DNA of 64,000 nucleotides from NCBI GenBank assembly GCA_944322945.1, contig CALUQN010000006.1, positions 17,418 to 81,417 of the forward strand, read 5' to 3'. The DNA comes from Candidatus Gastranaerophilales bacterium. GTDB taxonomy: Bacteria; Cyanobacteriota; Vampirovibrionia; Gastranaerophilales; Gastranaerophilaceae. Made by a program: the position numbers and the translations under genes. The notes beneath the pieces are model-generated. The model saw only the letters and a program-made list of their open reading frames with translations, searched no databases and had not been told where the DNA came from. Of the stretch, positions 8,551 to 16,778 are shown in pieces (within the stretch, counting starts at the first letter, position 1; every line of letters starts with the position of its first letter).

Positions 8551-9606
8551 ATGGCAGAATTTCATTCCAAAATAAAAACAATCGAATGGGTAGAAAATTA
8601 TTCTAAAATGGTAGACCAGACGCTTCTGCCTTATGAATTCAAATACGTAAATATTACCGGCGGGCAGCAAATGTACGATGCCATCAAAACAATGATAGTC
8701 AGAGGCGCTCCGGCAATCGGGGTTGCAGGCGCGCACGGGGTTGCGCTTTATGCGCAGGAACTTGCTAAAGAAAATTTGTCGCGTGATGAATTTGTAAAAG
8801 AATTGCTGGAAAAAGCTGATTATATGGCTACCTCCAGACCTACTGCCGTAAACCTCATGTGGGCAGTAGAAAGACAAAAAGAAATTATCAAAAATTCAAC
8901 CTCTGACATTGACGGTATTATAAATGAATTAATCACAAACTGTACAAAACTTGAAAATGAAGACATAGCAATCAACAAAAAAATAGGTGATTACGGTGCG
9001 GAAGTTGTCCCTAAAGGTGCAACAATCCTCACCCACTGCAACGCCGGCGGACTTGCAACAGTCGGATATGGTACGGCACTCGGCGTTGTCCGCTCTGCAT
9101 TTGCAAAAGATAACACCATACAGGTTTTTGCTGACGAAACCCGCCCGAGACAACAAGGCGCAAGGATTACAACATTTGAACTCACCATGGACGGAATTCC
9201 AACCACACTCATCACTGACGGGATGTGCTCTTATTTCATGAAAAAGGGTATGATTGATATGGTTGTTGTCGGCGCAGACAGGATTGCCGCAAACGGAGAC
9301 GCTGCAAACAAAATCGGAACCTACACCGTTGCCATTGCTGCAAAATACCATAATATTCCGTTCTACGTCGCAGCTCCGCTCTCTACTATTGATACAAGTA
9401 TTAAAACAGGCGACGAAATAGTGATTGAAGAACGCTCGCACGATGAAGTCACACACATAAACGGTAAAATTATATGCGCGCCGGAGGTGAATGTAATTAA
9501 CCCCGGATTTGACGTTACCCCTCACGAATTAATTACCGGAATAATTACTGAAAAAGGAATTCTCCGTCCTGATTACAATACTTCAATTGCAAAAGCGTTT
9601 AATTAA
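8551..9606 (+). CDS. mtnA: S-methyl-5-thioribose-1-phosphate isomerase
   Basis: 351 residues, standard length. It isomerises methylthioribose-1-phosphate to methylthioribulose-1-phosphate in methionine salvage. Signatures: RGAPAIGVAGAHG (about 51-63), THCNAGGLATVGYGTALGV with the active-site Cys (about 160-178), DETRPRQQGARITTFEL, and GADRIAANGDAANKIGTY with the catalytic Asp (about 240-257). Strong AAGGAG site. No other salvage gene (mtnK, mtnB, mtnC) is near. The family is related to eIF2B-type sugar isomerases, but the signatures fit MtnA. Confidence 0.94.
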   Translation: MAEFHSKIKTIEWVENYSKMVDQTLLPYEFKYVNITGGQQMYDAIKTMIVRGAPAIGVAGAHGVALYAQELAKENLSRDEFVKELLEKADYMATSRPTAVNLMWAVERQKEIIKNSTSDIDGIINELITNCTKLENEDIAINKKIGDYGAEVVPKGATILTHCNAGGLATVGYGTALGVVRSAFAKDNTIQVFADETRPRQQGARITTFELTMDGIPTTLITDGMCSYFMKKGMIDMVVVGADRIAANGDAANKIGTYTVAIAAKYHNIPFYVAAPLSTIDTSIKTGDEIVIEERSHDEVTHINGKIICAPEVNVINPGFDVTPHELITGIITEKGILRPDYNTSIAKAFN

Positions 9607-9624
9607 AACTTTTCATTAAAGTTT

Positions 9625-9996
9625 TTAATTGTAAAGCTCTCTAACTTTTGTTTCCAGAGCCTCTGAGTCAGGTCCCTTGCATTTTATGCGCTGCAAAATT
9701 CTGTCACCGTAATAAAACGCACGGCAAGAAGTTTCGCCTTCAATATGTTTTTCTGACAAAATCGGCTCGCATTCTCCTGCTTCATAAGCGCGAAACATTT
9801 TGTTATATTCGTTTAAACATAAATTGTACCCGTCAGTTCCGTTCAGCCATTTGCAGCCTTCTTCAGCCCCCTGCTCCGGTGAATAAATATACCCTTTGTC
9901 AAATCCGTCACAATGGAATTGCGGCACATTGCAGGCATTCACACTGAATCCGCCTATGCAAAAAACAATACTTAAAAGTACAAATCTGTTAATCAT
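9625..9996 (-). CDS. Small secreted cysteine-rich protein
   Basis: 123 residues with an N-terminal signal peptide (about 1-21, RFVLLSIVFCIGGFSVNA) and eight Cys in the mature part, which suggests disulphide bonds in an exported protein. No lipobox is clear and no family is recognised. It is convergent with mtnA (18 bp apart). Function unknown. Confidence 0.7.
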   Translation of the reverse strand: MINRFVLLSIVFCIGGFSVNACNVPQFHCDGFDKGYIYSPEQGAEEGCKWLNGTDGYNLCLNEYNKMFRAYEAGECEPILSEKHIEGETSCRAFYYGDRILQRIKCKGPDSEALETKVRELYN

Positions 9997-10072
9997 ATAA
10001 CTCCTAATTAAGAAACACTAAATTTACCGGAATTATACCACATTACGCCAGTTTTGTCTACTATATTTTTTA

Positions 10073-10166
10073 GAGCCTTATATACAAAATTTCACCCAAA
10101 AATTTCAAAACAGTGTCATACCGAGCACTCTGCAGAACAAACCGATTAATAATATATATAAGGCTC
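10073..10166. repeat. Dispersed hairpin element, TTATATA family (94 bp)
   Basis: Bounded by GAGCCTTATATA (10073-10084) and its exact inverse TATATAAGGCTC (10155-10166). The inside has a CATACCGAGC-x-CTCTGCaGAACAAA segment that is also found inside the copy at 50785-50977. The end sequence differs from the other copies (GAGCC instead of GGAAC) on both arms together. Confidence 0.65.
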
Positions 10167-10221
10167 TTTTTCTTTGCGGTATAATTGTTCCGTAATTACG
10201 TTATTATTGAGGTTTTACTTT

Positions 10222-10563
10222 ATGTTTAATCATATAGCTCCAATTGTTTTACTCACAATTTCAAATGTATTCATGACATTTGCGTGGTACGGACACTTGA
10301 AGTTTAAGTCTCCTGCGCTTTGGATTGTCATTCTTGTCAGCTGGGGAATTGCATTTTTTGAATATTGTTTTCAGGTGCCGGCAAACCGCATAGGACATGA
10401 AGTCTATTCTGCAGCTCAACTGAAAACAATTCAGGAGATTATTACCCTTGTTGTATTTAGCGGTTTTTCTGTCTGGTTTCTCAAAGAACAATTCCGTTGG
10501 AATTATCTTGTCGGTTTTTTATTCATTGTTCTGGCTGCATTTTTTATTTTTAAAAAGTGGTAA
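10222..10563 (+). CDS. DMT-superfamily small membrane protein (DUF486)
   Basis: 113 residues with four predicted membrane helices; DUF486 proteins are about this size. MFNHIAPIVLLTISNVFMTF, FAWYGHLKF, and FEYCFQVPANRIGHEVYSAA are characteristic of the family, whose substrate is unknown. The ATG at 10222 is chosen because a TTGAGG site precedes it; a longer reading from a TTG at 10174 would overlap the TATAAT box. Confidence 0.88.
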   Translation: MFNHIAPIVLLTISNVFMTFAWYGHLKFKSPALWIVILVSWGIAFFEYCFQVPANRIGHEVYSAAQLKTIQEIITLVVFSGFSVWFLKEQFRWNYLVGFLFIVLAAFFIFKKW

Positions 10564-10607
10564 CCATACAACTTATACTGAACCTTTTCTGTATTTAATA
10601 AACTAAA

Positions 10608-10704
10608 TTTGCGTAGATAATTTCACAAATCGACGCAAAATATGCGTCGATAAGCATTGATTTTGCGTTGATAATATTGTATAATATACGCAGAAAGTGC
10701 GTTA
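10608..10704 (+). promoter_or_regulatory. Promoter and repeated operator of the fic gene
   Basis: Promoter: TTGATT (10657-10662), 17 bp, TATAAT (10680-10685). Three direct copies of a 13-bp word with consensus TWTGCGTnGATAA lie at 10608-10620, 10641-10653 and 10662-10674; the third sits inside the promoter spacer. The middle copy is part of a palindrome CGACGCA-N5-TGCGTCG (10631-10649). A looser inverted pair TACGCA / TGCGTTA (10687-10704) covers the transcription start. A repressor bound here would block RNA polymerase. Confidence 0.75.
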
Positions 10705-10708
10705 ATTT

Positions 10709-11806
10709 ATGAAAAAATATATCTGGCAAAATCCTGAATATCCTGATTTTACTTATGATAAAGACCTAATTATTACCTTGTTGTCAGAAGTTCGATTGAG
10801 ACAAGGACTTTTGCTTGGAAAAATGCAGCGGCTCGGGTTTGAAAACAGCAAGCATACAGTATTGAATGTTTTGACGGAAGATGTTATCAAGTCAAGCGAA
10901 ATAGAAGGTGTAAAGTTGAATATAGAGCAGGTGAGGTCATCTATAGCGCAAAGATTAGGACTTGATATCGGCGGCGATGTTTATGTTGAACGTGATGTTC
11001 AGGGTATTGTTGATATGATGCTGGATGCAACTTTAAATTATGACAAGCCTGTTACAGAAGATAGATTATTTGGCTGGCAGGCGTCGATGTTTCCGGGCGG
11101 AAGAAGCGGGCTTTACAGAATTAATGTCGGAAAATACCGGGATGACAGAAACGGACCTATGCAGGTTGTGTCAGGACCAGTGGGGCATGAAAAAGTTCAT
11201 TATGAGGCGCCGCCGGCTTCTTCTTTGGACGCTGAAATGGAACGCCTGCTTAATTTTATAAATAATGATAACAGTACGGATTTAGTTCTCAAAGCAGGCA
11301 TTGTGCATTTGTGGTTTGTAATTATTCACCCGTTCGAGGATGGTAACGGACGGATAGCGCGAGCTTTAACTGATTTAATACTTGCACGCAGTGAAAATTC
11401 ATCCGAACGCTTTTATTCTATGTCTTCTCAGATTAAAAAGGAGCGAAAATCTTATTATGAGATTTTGCAGTTGACACAGACTGACAATTTAGACATAACC
11501 TTGTGGTTAAAATGGTTTCTTGAAAACATGATTGCGGCGATTAACAGTTCAGAAAATTTGTTAAATGATGTTTTTAAAAAGACAGAATTTTGGAATTTAA
11601 ATAAATCAGTAACTTTTAATGAGCGGCAAATAAAAGTTCTAAAAAAAATATTAGATAATTTTGAAGGTAATTTAACTACACAAAAATGGGCTAAGATTTG
11701 TAATTGCTCACACGACACTGCCAATAGAGATATTACTGATTTAATCAATAAAAATATTTTGATTAAGCAGGGCGAGGCAAGGTCAACACATTATATTCTT
11801 AAATGA
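10709..11806 (+). CDS. Fic family protein (DUF4172 N-terminus, C-terminal winged HTH)
   Basis: 365 residues. The N-terminal 80 residues fit the DUF4172 type (IWQNPEYPDFTYDKDLI). SSEIEG at 62-67 fits the class II Fic inhibitory motif (S/T-x3-E-G/N), which blocks the ATP site. The Fic core carries HPFEDGNGR at 207-215, the complete catalytic motif for AMP transfer. The last 55 residues look like a winged HTH (QKWAKICNCSHDTANRDI). Such proteins AMPylate targets; chromosomal DUF4172 types are often self-regulated. The promoter has a repeated operator, so autoregulation by the HTH is likely. The gene stands alone, without an antitoxin gene, consistent with built-in inhibition. Confidence 0.92.
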   Translation: MKKYIWQNPEYPDFTYDKDLIITLLSEVRLRQGLLLGKMQRLGFENSKHTVLNVLTEDVIKSSEIEGVKLNIEQVRSSIAQRLGLDIGGDVYVERDVQGIVDMMLDATLNYDKPVTEDRLFGWQASMFPGGRSGLYRINVGKYRDDRNGPMQVVSGPVGHEKVHYEAPPASSLDAEMERLLNFINNDNSTDLVLKAGIVHLWFVIIHPFEDGNGRIARALTDLILARSENSSERFYSMSSQIKKERKSYYEILQLTQTDNLDITLWLKWFLENMIAAINSSENLLNDVFKKTEFWNLNKSVTFNERQIKVLKKILDNFEGNLTTQKWAKICNCSHDTANRDITDLINKNILIKQGEARSTHYILK

Positions 11807-11876
11807 GAGAACCGTTGACTAAGTGAATAGTGATTAAATATAGAGTCTTCTCTTTGCACAGAATGACAGACAGCAA

Positions 11877-12043
11877 AGAATACAGAAAAATTATTTTCGG
11901 AACACGCGACTCACTTTGTTCGCGCATCTTGCTTACTCGCGATTAACGGGTCTGCGGACTGCTCCGCCGGCTCATCGCCGCCGTGTGCGTCCTCGCCCTT
12001 AGCTCGTTCGCGTTATCGTCCTCAAATAATTTTTCTATATTCT
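11877..12043. repeat. Dispersed hairpin element, GGAACACG family, long form (167 bp)
   Basis: Arms AGAATACAGAAAAATTATTT and its near inverse AAATAATTTTTCTATATTCT enclose a conserved TCGGAACACG on the left and ATCGTCCTC on the right. The loop (TCACTTTGTTCGCG ... ACTCGCGATTAACGGGTCTG ... TAGCTCGTTCGCG) matches the loop at 33914-34085. Other copies: 61001-61078 and 61252-61329. No ORF inside. Confidence 0.8.
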
Positions 12044-12140
12044 TTTTATGAGGTGACTGTTACAGTAGGTCAGGCACTGCCTGACGGAGCCTGATGTATG
12101 TTAAAACTCAATAAGTTAAAAGAGAAACTATTATTTAATA
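12044..12140. other. Spacer with a small GTCAGGCA hairpin
   Basis: Between the hairpin element and tRNA-Gly. A GTCAGG-CACT-GCCTGAC hairpin is at about 12068-12084. Nothing else is recognised. Confidence 0.4.
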
Positions 12141-12169
12141 AAAAAGAGCCACTAATGTGACTCTTTTTT
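12141..12169 (-). terminator. Rho-independent terminator of tRNA-Gly
   Basis: Minus strand: AAAAAGAGTCAC, ATTA loop, GTGGCTCTTTTTT, directly after the encoded CCA of tRNA-Gly. Confidence 0.85.
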
Positions 12170-12170
12170 A

Positions 12171-12245
12171 TGGAGCGGGAGACGAGGCTCGAACTCGCGA
12201 CATCCTCCTTGGCAAGGAGGCATTCTACCACTGAATTACCCCCGC
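12171..12245 (-). tRNA. tRNA-Gly (GCC), CCA encoded
   Basis: 75 nt including an encoded 3' CCA. Acceptor GCGGGGG pairs with CTCCCGC (one G-T), discriminator U, anticodon loop with GCC, TTCGAGC in the T-loop. Followed by its own terminator, so a single-gene unit. Confidence 0.95.
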
Positions 12246-12647
12246 TTATTTATCGCTTTTGCAAGTTTTATTATTACATGAAGAATTTTTTTTTGCAAGC
12301 ACTTTTTTTGGGGGAGTTATATATATGTTTCCACCAAATACTATTGTCATTCCGAACGTCGGATTGGCCTCCGTGTTTCGGAATCTTACCACTATAGCGA
12401 TTTACATACACTTTTCACAATATAAGACCCTGAAACAAGTTCAGGGTGACAATTTTAGCTATTATTAGTGGAATTTGCTATATAAGTTCCTTTTTTGTGG
12501 AACTTATATAGTAAATTCCACAGTTGTTATTAAAAGCTCGTCATTCTGAGGGCTTTAGCCCGAAGAAACTCTTTTATTCATATACGTTTGACAGATTTTC
12601 ACAAAATCTTTGATTTTGTTATATTATTTATATAGAAAGGAGCTGCT
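12246..12647. repeat. 400-bp cluster of dispersed repeats upstream of rsmE
   Basis: No gene. From left to right: a TTCCGAACGTCGGATTGGCC segment (about 12346-12365, also inverted near 25600); a CCTGAAaCAAGTTCAGGG hairpin (12429-12446, also at 25360 and 25503); a 23-bp almost perfect inverted repeat (12468-12490 with 12499-12521, one G-T position, loop TTTTTTGT) which is two ends of the TTATATA family placed tail to tail; and CATTCTGAGGGCTTTAGCCC (about 12541-12560, also at 61136 and 61384). Confidence 0.7.
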
Positions 12648-13400
12648 GTGCCGCATTTTTTTATTAAATCTTCGGATGTTAATAATAATTCAGTGATTAT
12701 TTCCGATAAAGATAATTACAATCATATCGCAAAATCACTCCGTGCAAAGCCGGGCGAAAAACTTCTGTTGATTGATGAAAATTCTGTTCAATATGAAACC
12801 GTTATCAAACAGATTAATTCAGGTTCTATCATTGCAGAAGTGCTGGATAAATATCTTTCCCGGAGAAAACTTTCGTTTAATCTATATCTAGCGCAATCAC
12901 CGCTTAGAAATAATGACGCTCAAAATTTTCTTATTGAAAAAGCTACAGAATTAGGTGCAAATGCTCTTTATCCGATTTATACAGACAATTGTGCGTTGAA
13001 TAAATCTGTTATTGATAAAAAAACAGAAAAGTGGCAGAGGATTATGTACGAATCGTCAAAGCAATGCGAACGCGCAGATATCCCTGTTTGTAATCCGCTT
13101 ACGTCTGTTGAAAAGCTTCTCTCGGAGATAAATTTTGATAAAGTTTTTGCGTTTTGTGAACGCAAAGCCAGCATGACATTAAGAGAATATTGTGCTGTTA
13201 ACCCGATAAAACAGGATGAAAATATCTTGCTGATTATCGGACCGGAAGGCGGATTTTCAGAAAGAGAATTTGACTTTTTCTCTCAAAATCCGGATATTAA
13301 AATGCTGACTCTCGGCAATTTGATTCTCCGTGCTGAAACTGCTGCTACTGTTGCACTTGGTAATGTGATTTATGAATACGAAAATTATAAACAAAATTAA
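12648..13400 (+). CDS. rsmE: 16S rRNA (uracil-1498-N3)-methyltransferase
   Basis: 250 residues from a GTG at 12648, with an AAGGAG site. SPOUT methyltransferase that modifies U1498 of 16S rRNA using S-adenosylmethionine. N-terminal PUA-like part (1-70), then the knot: LIIGPEGGFSEREFDFF (about 194-210) and LGNLILRAETAATVAL (about 222-237), both diagnostic. Its 3' end overlaps the start of the CCA enzyme by 29 bp, so the two are translationally linked. Confidence 0.95.
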   Translation: MPHFFIKSSDVNNNSVIISDKDNYNHIAKSLRAKPGEKLLLIDENSVQYETVIKQINSGSIIAEVLDKYLSRRKLSFNLYLAQSPLRNNDAQNFLIEKATELGANALYPIYTDNCALNKSVIDKKTEKWQRIMYESSKQCERADIPVCNPLTSVEKLLSEINFDKVFAFCERKASMTLREYCAVNPIKQDENILLIIGPEGGFSEREFDFFSQNPDIKMLTLGNLILRAETAATVALGNVIYEYENYKQN

Positions 13401-14775
13401 AAATGATGAATTGCTGAATATTATAATCAAAAATTTCGATGAAGAAATTTATCTGGTAGGCGGCTCTGTACGTGATTTTTTAATGGATAAGGCTTCCTAT
13501 GACAGGGATTTGATTGTCTGCGGTGTGGAGGCTCGTGATTTTTCAATCAGGCTCGCAGAATTTTTTGATGCGGTTTTTGTTCCGTTAGATGAAGAGAACA
13601 AAATTTACAGGGTCGTTTTGCCGGACAAAATTAATTATTTTGATATCACAAATCCGCTTGAAAATTCTATTGAAAAAGATTTGGCTCGCCGCGACTTGAC
13701 GATAAATGCAATAGCCGTCAATTTAAAGACTGCGGAAGTTATAGATTTGTTTGGCGGGATTGAGGACATAAAAAATAAACGTTTAAACAGTATCAGTGAA
13801 CAGAATATTCTGGATGACCCGCTCAGAATTTTGAGAGCATTCAGATTTATGTCTGTCTTGGGTTTTGAGTTGTCAGAGGAGCTTTCGGGACAAATCCAAA
13901 AGCACATAACTCTAATCAGCAAGCCTGCTGTTGAGAGGGTTAATTATGAGCTTATGAAACTTTTCGGCGGGAAATTTGCCATTGACGCTCTTGTCGGTTT
14001 TGATAAAGCAGGCGGGCTTGAACTTATTTTCCCATTTGTAAAAGAATTAAAACAGGTTCCGCCAAATACTCACCACCACCTTGACCTGTTTCACCATTCG
14101 TTGGAAACTATGCGGCAAATTCAGATGCTCTATGAAGAGTCATGCACAGAAGTTACATCCCACCTGGAAGAAATAGTTTTTGGTGCACATCCGAGACTTG
14201 CTTTTTTGAAGTTTGCGGCATTTATACATGACATCGGGAAATTTTCAACCTGGACTATTGAAGAAGAAACCGGACGCCACAGATTTATCAAACACGAAGA
14301 TATAGGAGCACGGCTTGCGGTGCCTTATCTAAAAAAAATGAACTTCTCTAACAAACAGATTGACTACATAACTTGCCTGATAAAAAATCACATGTACCCG
14401 TCACAGGTAATTGCCGCACCCGAATTAAACGAAAAAGTGATGATGAGGTTTGTCAGAAAAATGGAAGACAATGCCATTGATGTAATATTGCTTGCTATGG
14501 CTGACAGGTTTTCTGCGCGCGGGGCATTTGTTACAGATGAAATGGTCAACGAAAATATTTCAGGGCTGAATAAACTTTTAAATTTTTATCTTTCCGTAAA
14601 AGATACCCTGGAGCCGCTTCCAAAACTCCTTTCCGGTAATGATATCATGCAGCTGCTGAATATTCCGCCTTCACCTGTTCTGGGTAAAATTATATCAGAA
14701 CTCCATGACGCTCAACTCTCCGGGGACGTCATGACTAAAGACCAAGCTGTTAACTTTGTTATGAAATTCAAGTAA
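13372..14775 (+). CDS. cca: CCA-adding tRNA nucleotidyltransferase with HD domain
   Basis: 467 residues. Class II nucleotidyltransferase: LVGGSVRDFLM (about 28-38), YDRDL as the metal-binding D-x-D, RRDLTINAIAVNL (about 107-119) and DDPLRILRAFRFM (about 147-159). A C-terminal HD domain has FAAFIHDIGKFSTW (about 282-295). It adds or repairs the tRNA 3' CCA. This matters here: two tRNAs in the window encode CCA and tRNA-Ala does not. A poly(A) polymerase or A-/CC-only variant cannot be excluded from sequence alone. The start overlaps rsmE. Confidence 0.92.
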   Translation: MNTKIINKIKNDELLNIIIKNFDEEIYLVGGSVRDFLMDKASYDRDLIVCGVEARDFSIRLAEFFDAVFVPLDEENKIYRVVLPDKINYFDITNPLENSIEKDLARRDLTINAIAVNLKTAEVIDLFGGIEDIKNKRLNSISEQNILDDPLRILRAFRFMSVLGFELSEELSGQIQKHITLISKPAVERVNYELMKLFGGKFAIDALVGFDKAGGLELIFPFVKELKQVPPNTHHHLDLFHHSLETMRQIQMLYEESCTEVTSHLEEIVFGAHPRLAFLKFAAFIHDIGKFSTWTIEEETGRHRFIKHEDIGARLAVPYLKKMNFSNKQIDYITCLIKNHMYPSQVIAAPELNEKVMMRFVRKMEDNAIDVILLAMADRFSARGAFVTDEMVNENISGLNKLLNFYLSVKDTLEPLPKLLSGNDIMQLLNIPPSPVLGKIISELHDAQLSGDVMTKDQAVNFVMKFK

Positions 14776-15064
14776 ATTTCTCGTTTTTTGTACTTTTTAA
14801 ACAAAAAATTTACAAAAATTTACAAAAATTTTACGTTTAATTTTACCGTATTTTTTCTTTAAACTTGCTCCTTTTGTGATAGTTTTTCTCTTTTTTTTAG
14901 AAAAATTATTTAAAAAGTATTTATTTTTATAAAAATAAGCAAATCCAACTCTTAATATAAACTTTACATTGAACTAAAATATAGCAAGTTTTTTTTTGCC
15001 CGACTTTTAATATGACTGTGCTCTTGTTATAATGTTTTTACAAGAAAGCCGGACTTAATAATTT
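14776..15064 (+). promoter_or_regulatory. AT-rich leader and promoter of the tandem paralogues
   Basis: 289 bp without a gene. TTTACAAAAAT-type words repeat three times at about 14807-14835. A TATAAT at 15028-15033 with a weak TTTTAA 17 bp upstream is the probable promoter of the gene at 15065; the leader would be about 25 nt. Confidence 0.5.
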
Positions 15065-16765
15065 ATGATTGATAAAATTAATTTAGGTAATGTAAATAGT
15101 AAAAATACCCCTTATAAAAAACAGGGCAAATTTATGTCAGATACCAGAACATCTTTTGGCGGATTTGGCGAGTTTGCTTCTGCTGCTATGCAGACAATAG
15201 GCAACGGCGTTATAAAAGGGGTTCAATACTGTGAAAAATACCCGATGGTAAACGTTTCGGTATTGGATTTATCTACAGCAATCATTCCAAGAACAATTAT
15301 TGAGACAAAAGAATCAAATGCTTACGCAGGTATGGAAGCATTCAGACGTGAATCTTCCGGATTAATAGTAAACTGCATTATTCCAAGCTTTATTGTATGG
15401 GGCTTGGCTGCAGCTATGAAAAAACCGGTTATGGGAGCTTTCGGAAACGCTGCTATCTCAAAAGTCTGGGCAAATTCCGATACTCTCGATGTCGTAAATG
15501 AATATTATACAAAAGCGGAAGGTACCGGCAAACAAAAAGTTCGTAATACAATTGTTAATATCTTTAATTCATTAGAAGGCGCTGACGGTGACTTTACCAA
15601 AGACGGCAAAAAATCGTTCAAACAAATGTATGAAGCAGCTCCGGAAAAGTTTGACAAACACTTTGATGATATGGCAGACGCCCTCTTTGACGGTAAAAAA
15701 ATTGATTCTAAAAAATTAACAAAAGCGATAAAAGAAATAGTTAAAGAAACAAATATCAACGAAAATGTCAAATTTCTCGGACAGGAAAAATTCTTCTCAA
15801 ATAATTTTTCATCACTGTTCAGTGAAGGTTTAAAAATTATTAAAGGTTCAATGCAGGCCGGTATTTCAGAAACTAACCCCGGTGCGTTTTCTGAATATAT
15901 AACTAAAGCCAAAAGACTTGTTAAATATAAATCACTTGCAGGCCTCGGCATTGTAATTCCGCTTGCAATCTCAATGCAGCCTATCAACAGATGGCTCACC
16001 GAGCGCAGTTCAGGTGTTAAAGGCGCACCGATTTACAAAGATTATGCAAAAGATAAGCACAACAAGCCTGCTAATGAAAATAATACCCCGAAAGATAAAA
16101 AAGAGTCTGGTGCACTTTTAAAACAAAAATTTATTTCAATAGGTTCAATGGTCGGAGTTGCTCTTCTTTCAATGATGAAGATGCCGACAGCAAAAATGCT
16201 TGAGTTTAACAGCATTTTCCCGTCAATGGATCAGGCAAGAATTATCTCAACCGCAACCTTTGCCAGCCGCATGGGTGCTGCTGATGACAAAAATGAACTT
16301 AGAGAAGCAACCGTTAGAGATATTGCTACCTTCTGCAGCTTGTATTTCCTTGGTGATTATGCTGCAAAAGGCATTGCCTCATACATAGAACGGTTAGGCA
16401 TAAAAGATGAAAACGGCAATGCTGTAAAACTTATCAACAGACTTAAAAATCCGAAAGAAAATGCAAATTCATTGCAAAAATTCTGGAGCTGGGTCAAAGA
16501 TACCACCCTCAAAGCTTCGGACGAATTAGCTACAAGCAAAGCTAAAAATTTGAGAACGGTATGCCAGCTGGGTAATATCGCATTCTCATTGATTGCACTA
16601 GGCGTATTTATTCCGTTATATACGCGGACAACTACTAATAAGAAGAGAGAAGCTGAACTTGCAGCAATAGCTGCTGAAAATGCAAATGCCGCGCAAGGCT
16701 TCACGCGTGAACTGATAAAAAATGATTCACCGGCATTCCAATCGTTCTTCAAGTCATATAATTAG
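15065..16765 (+). CDS. Unknown multi-pass membrane protein, tandem paralogue 1
   Basis: 566 residues; no family recognised. The N-terminus has TSFGGFGEFA (about 30-39), a version of the F-T/G-G motif. Then comes a conserved block DLSTAIIPRTIIETKE (about 69-84) and AGMEAFRRESSGL. Hydrophobic segments lie near 99-118, 292-312, 355-375, 425-445 and 515-535. QPINRWLTE (about 309-317) and ADDKNELREATVRDIATF (about 408-425) are shared with the next gene. Both proteins end in a basic Ala/Lys-rich helix after the last membrane segment. The two are 30% or so alike by eye, so they arose by duplication. An internal ATG at 15134 is an alternative start. Confidence 0.75.
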   Translation: MIDKINLGNVNSKNTPYKKQGKFMSDTRTSFGGFGEFASAAMQTIGNGVIKGVQYCEKYPMVNVSVLDLSTAIIPRTIIETKESNAYAGMEAFRRESSGLIVNCIIPSFIVWGLAAAMKKPVMGAFGNAAISKVWANSDTLDVVNEYYTKAEGTGKQKVRNTIVNIFNSLEGADGDFTKDGKKSFKQMYEAAPEKFDKHFDDMADALFDGKKIDSKKLTKAIKEIVKETNINENVKFLGQEKFFSNNFSSLFSEGLKIIKGSMQAGISETNPGAFSEYITKAKRLVKYKSLAGLGIVIPLAISMQPINRWLTERSSGVKGAPIYKDYAKDKHNKPANENNTPKDKKESGALLKQKFISIGSMVGVALLSMMKMPTAKMLEFNSIFPSMDQARIISTATFASRMGAADDKNELREATVRDIATFCSLYFLGDYAAKGIASYIERLGIKDENGNAVKLINRLKNPKENANSLQKFWSWVKDTTLKASDELATSKAKNLRTVCQLGNIAFSLIALGVFIPLYTRTTTNKKREAELAAIAAENANAAQGFTRELIKNDSPAFQSFFKSYN

Positions 16766-16778
16766 TAGAAAAGGCGTT

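Noticed and set aside
12170..12397. Plus-strand ORF with TRLELATSSLARRHSTTELP
   Set aside because: A false ORF antisense to tRNA-Gly (12171-12245); no ribosome site.
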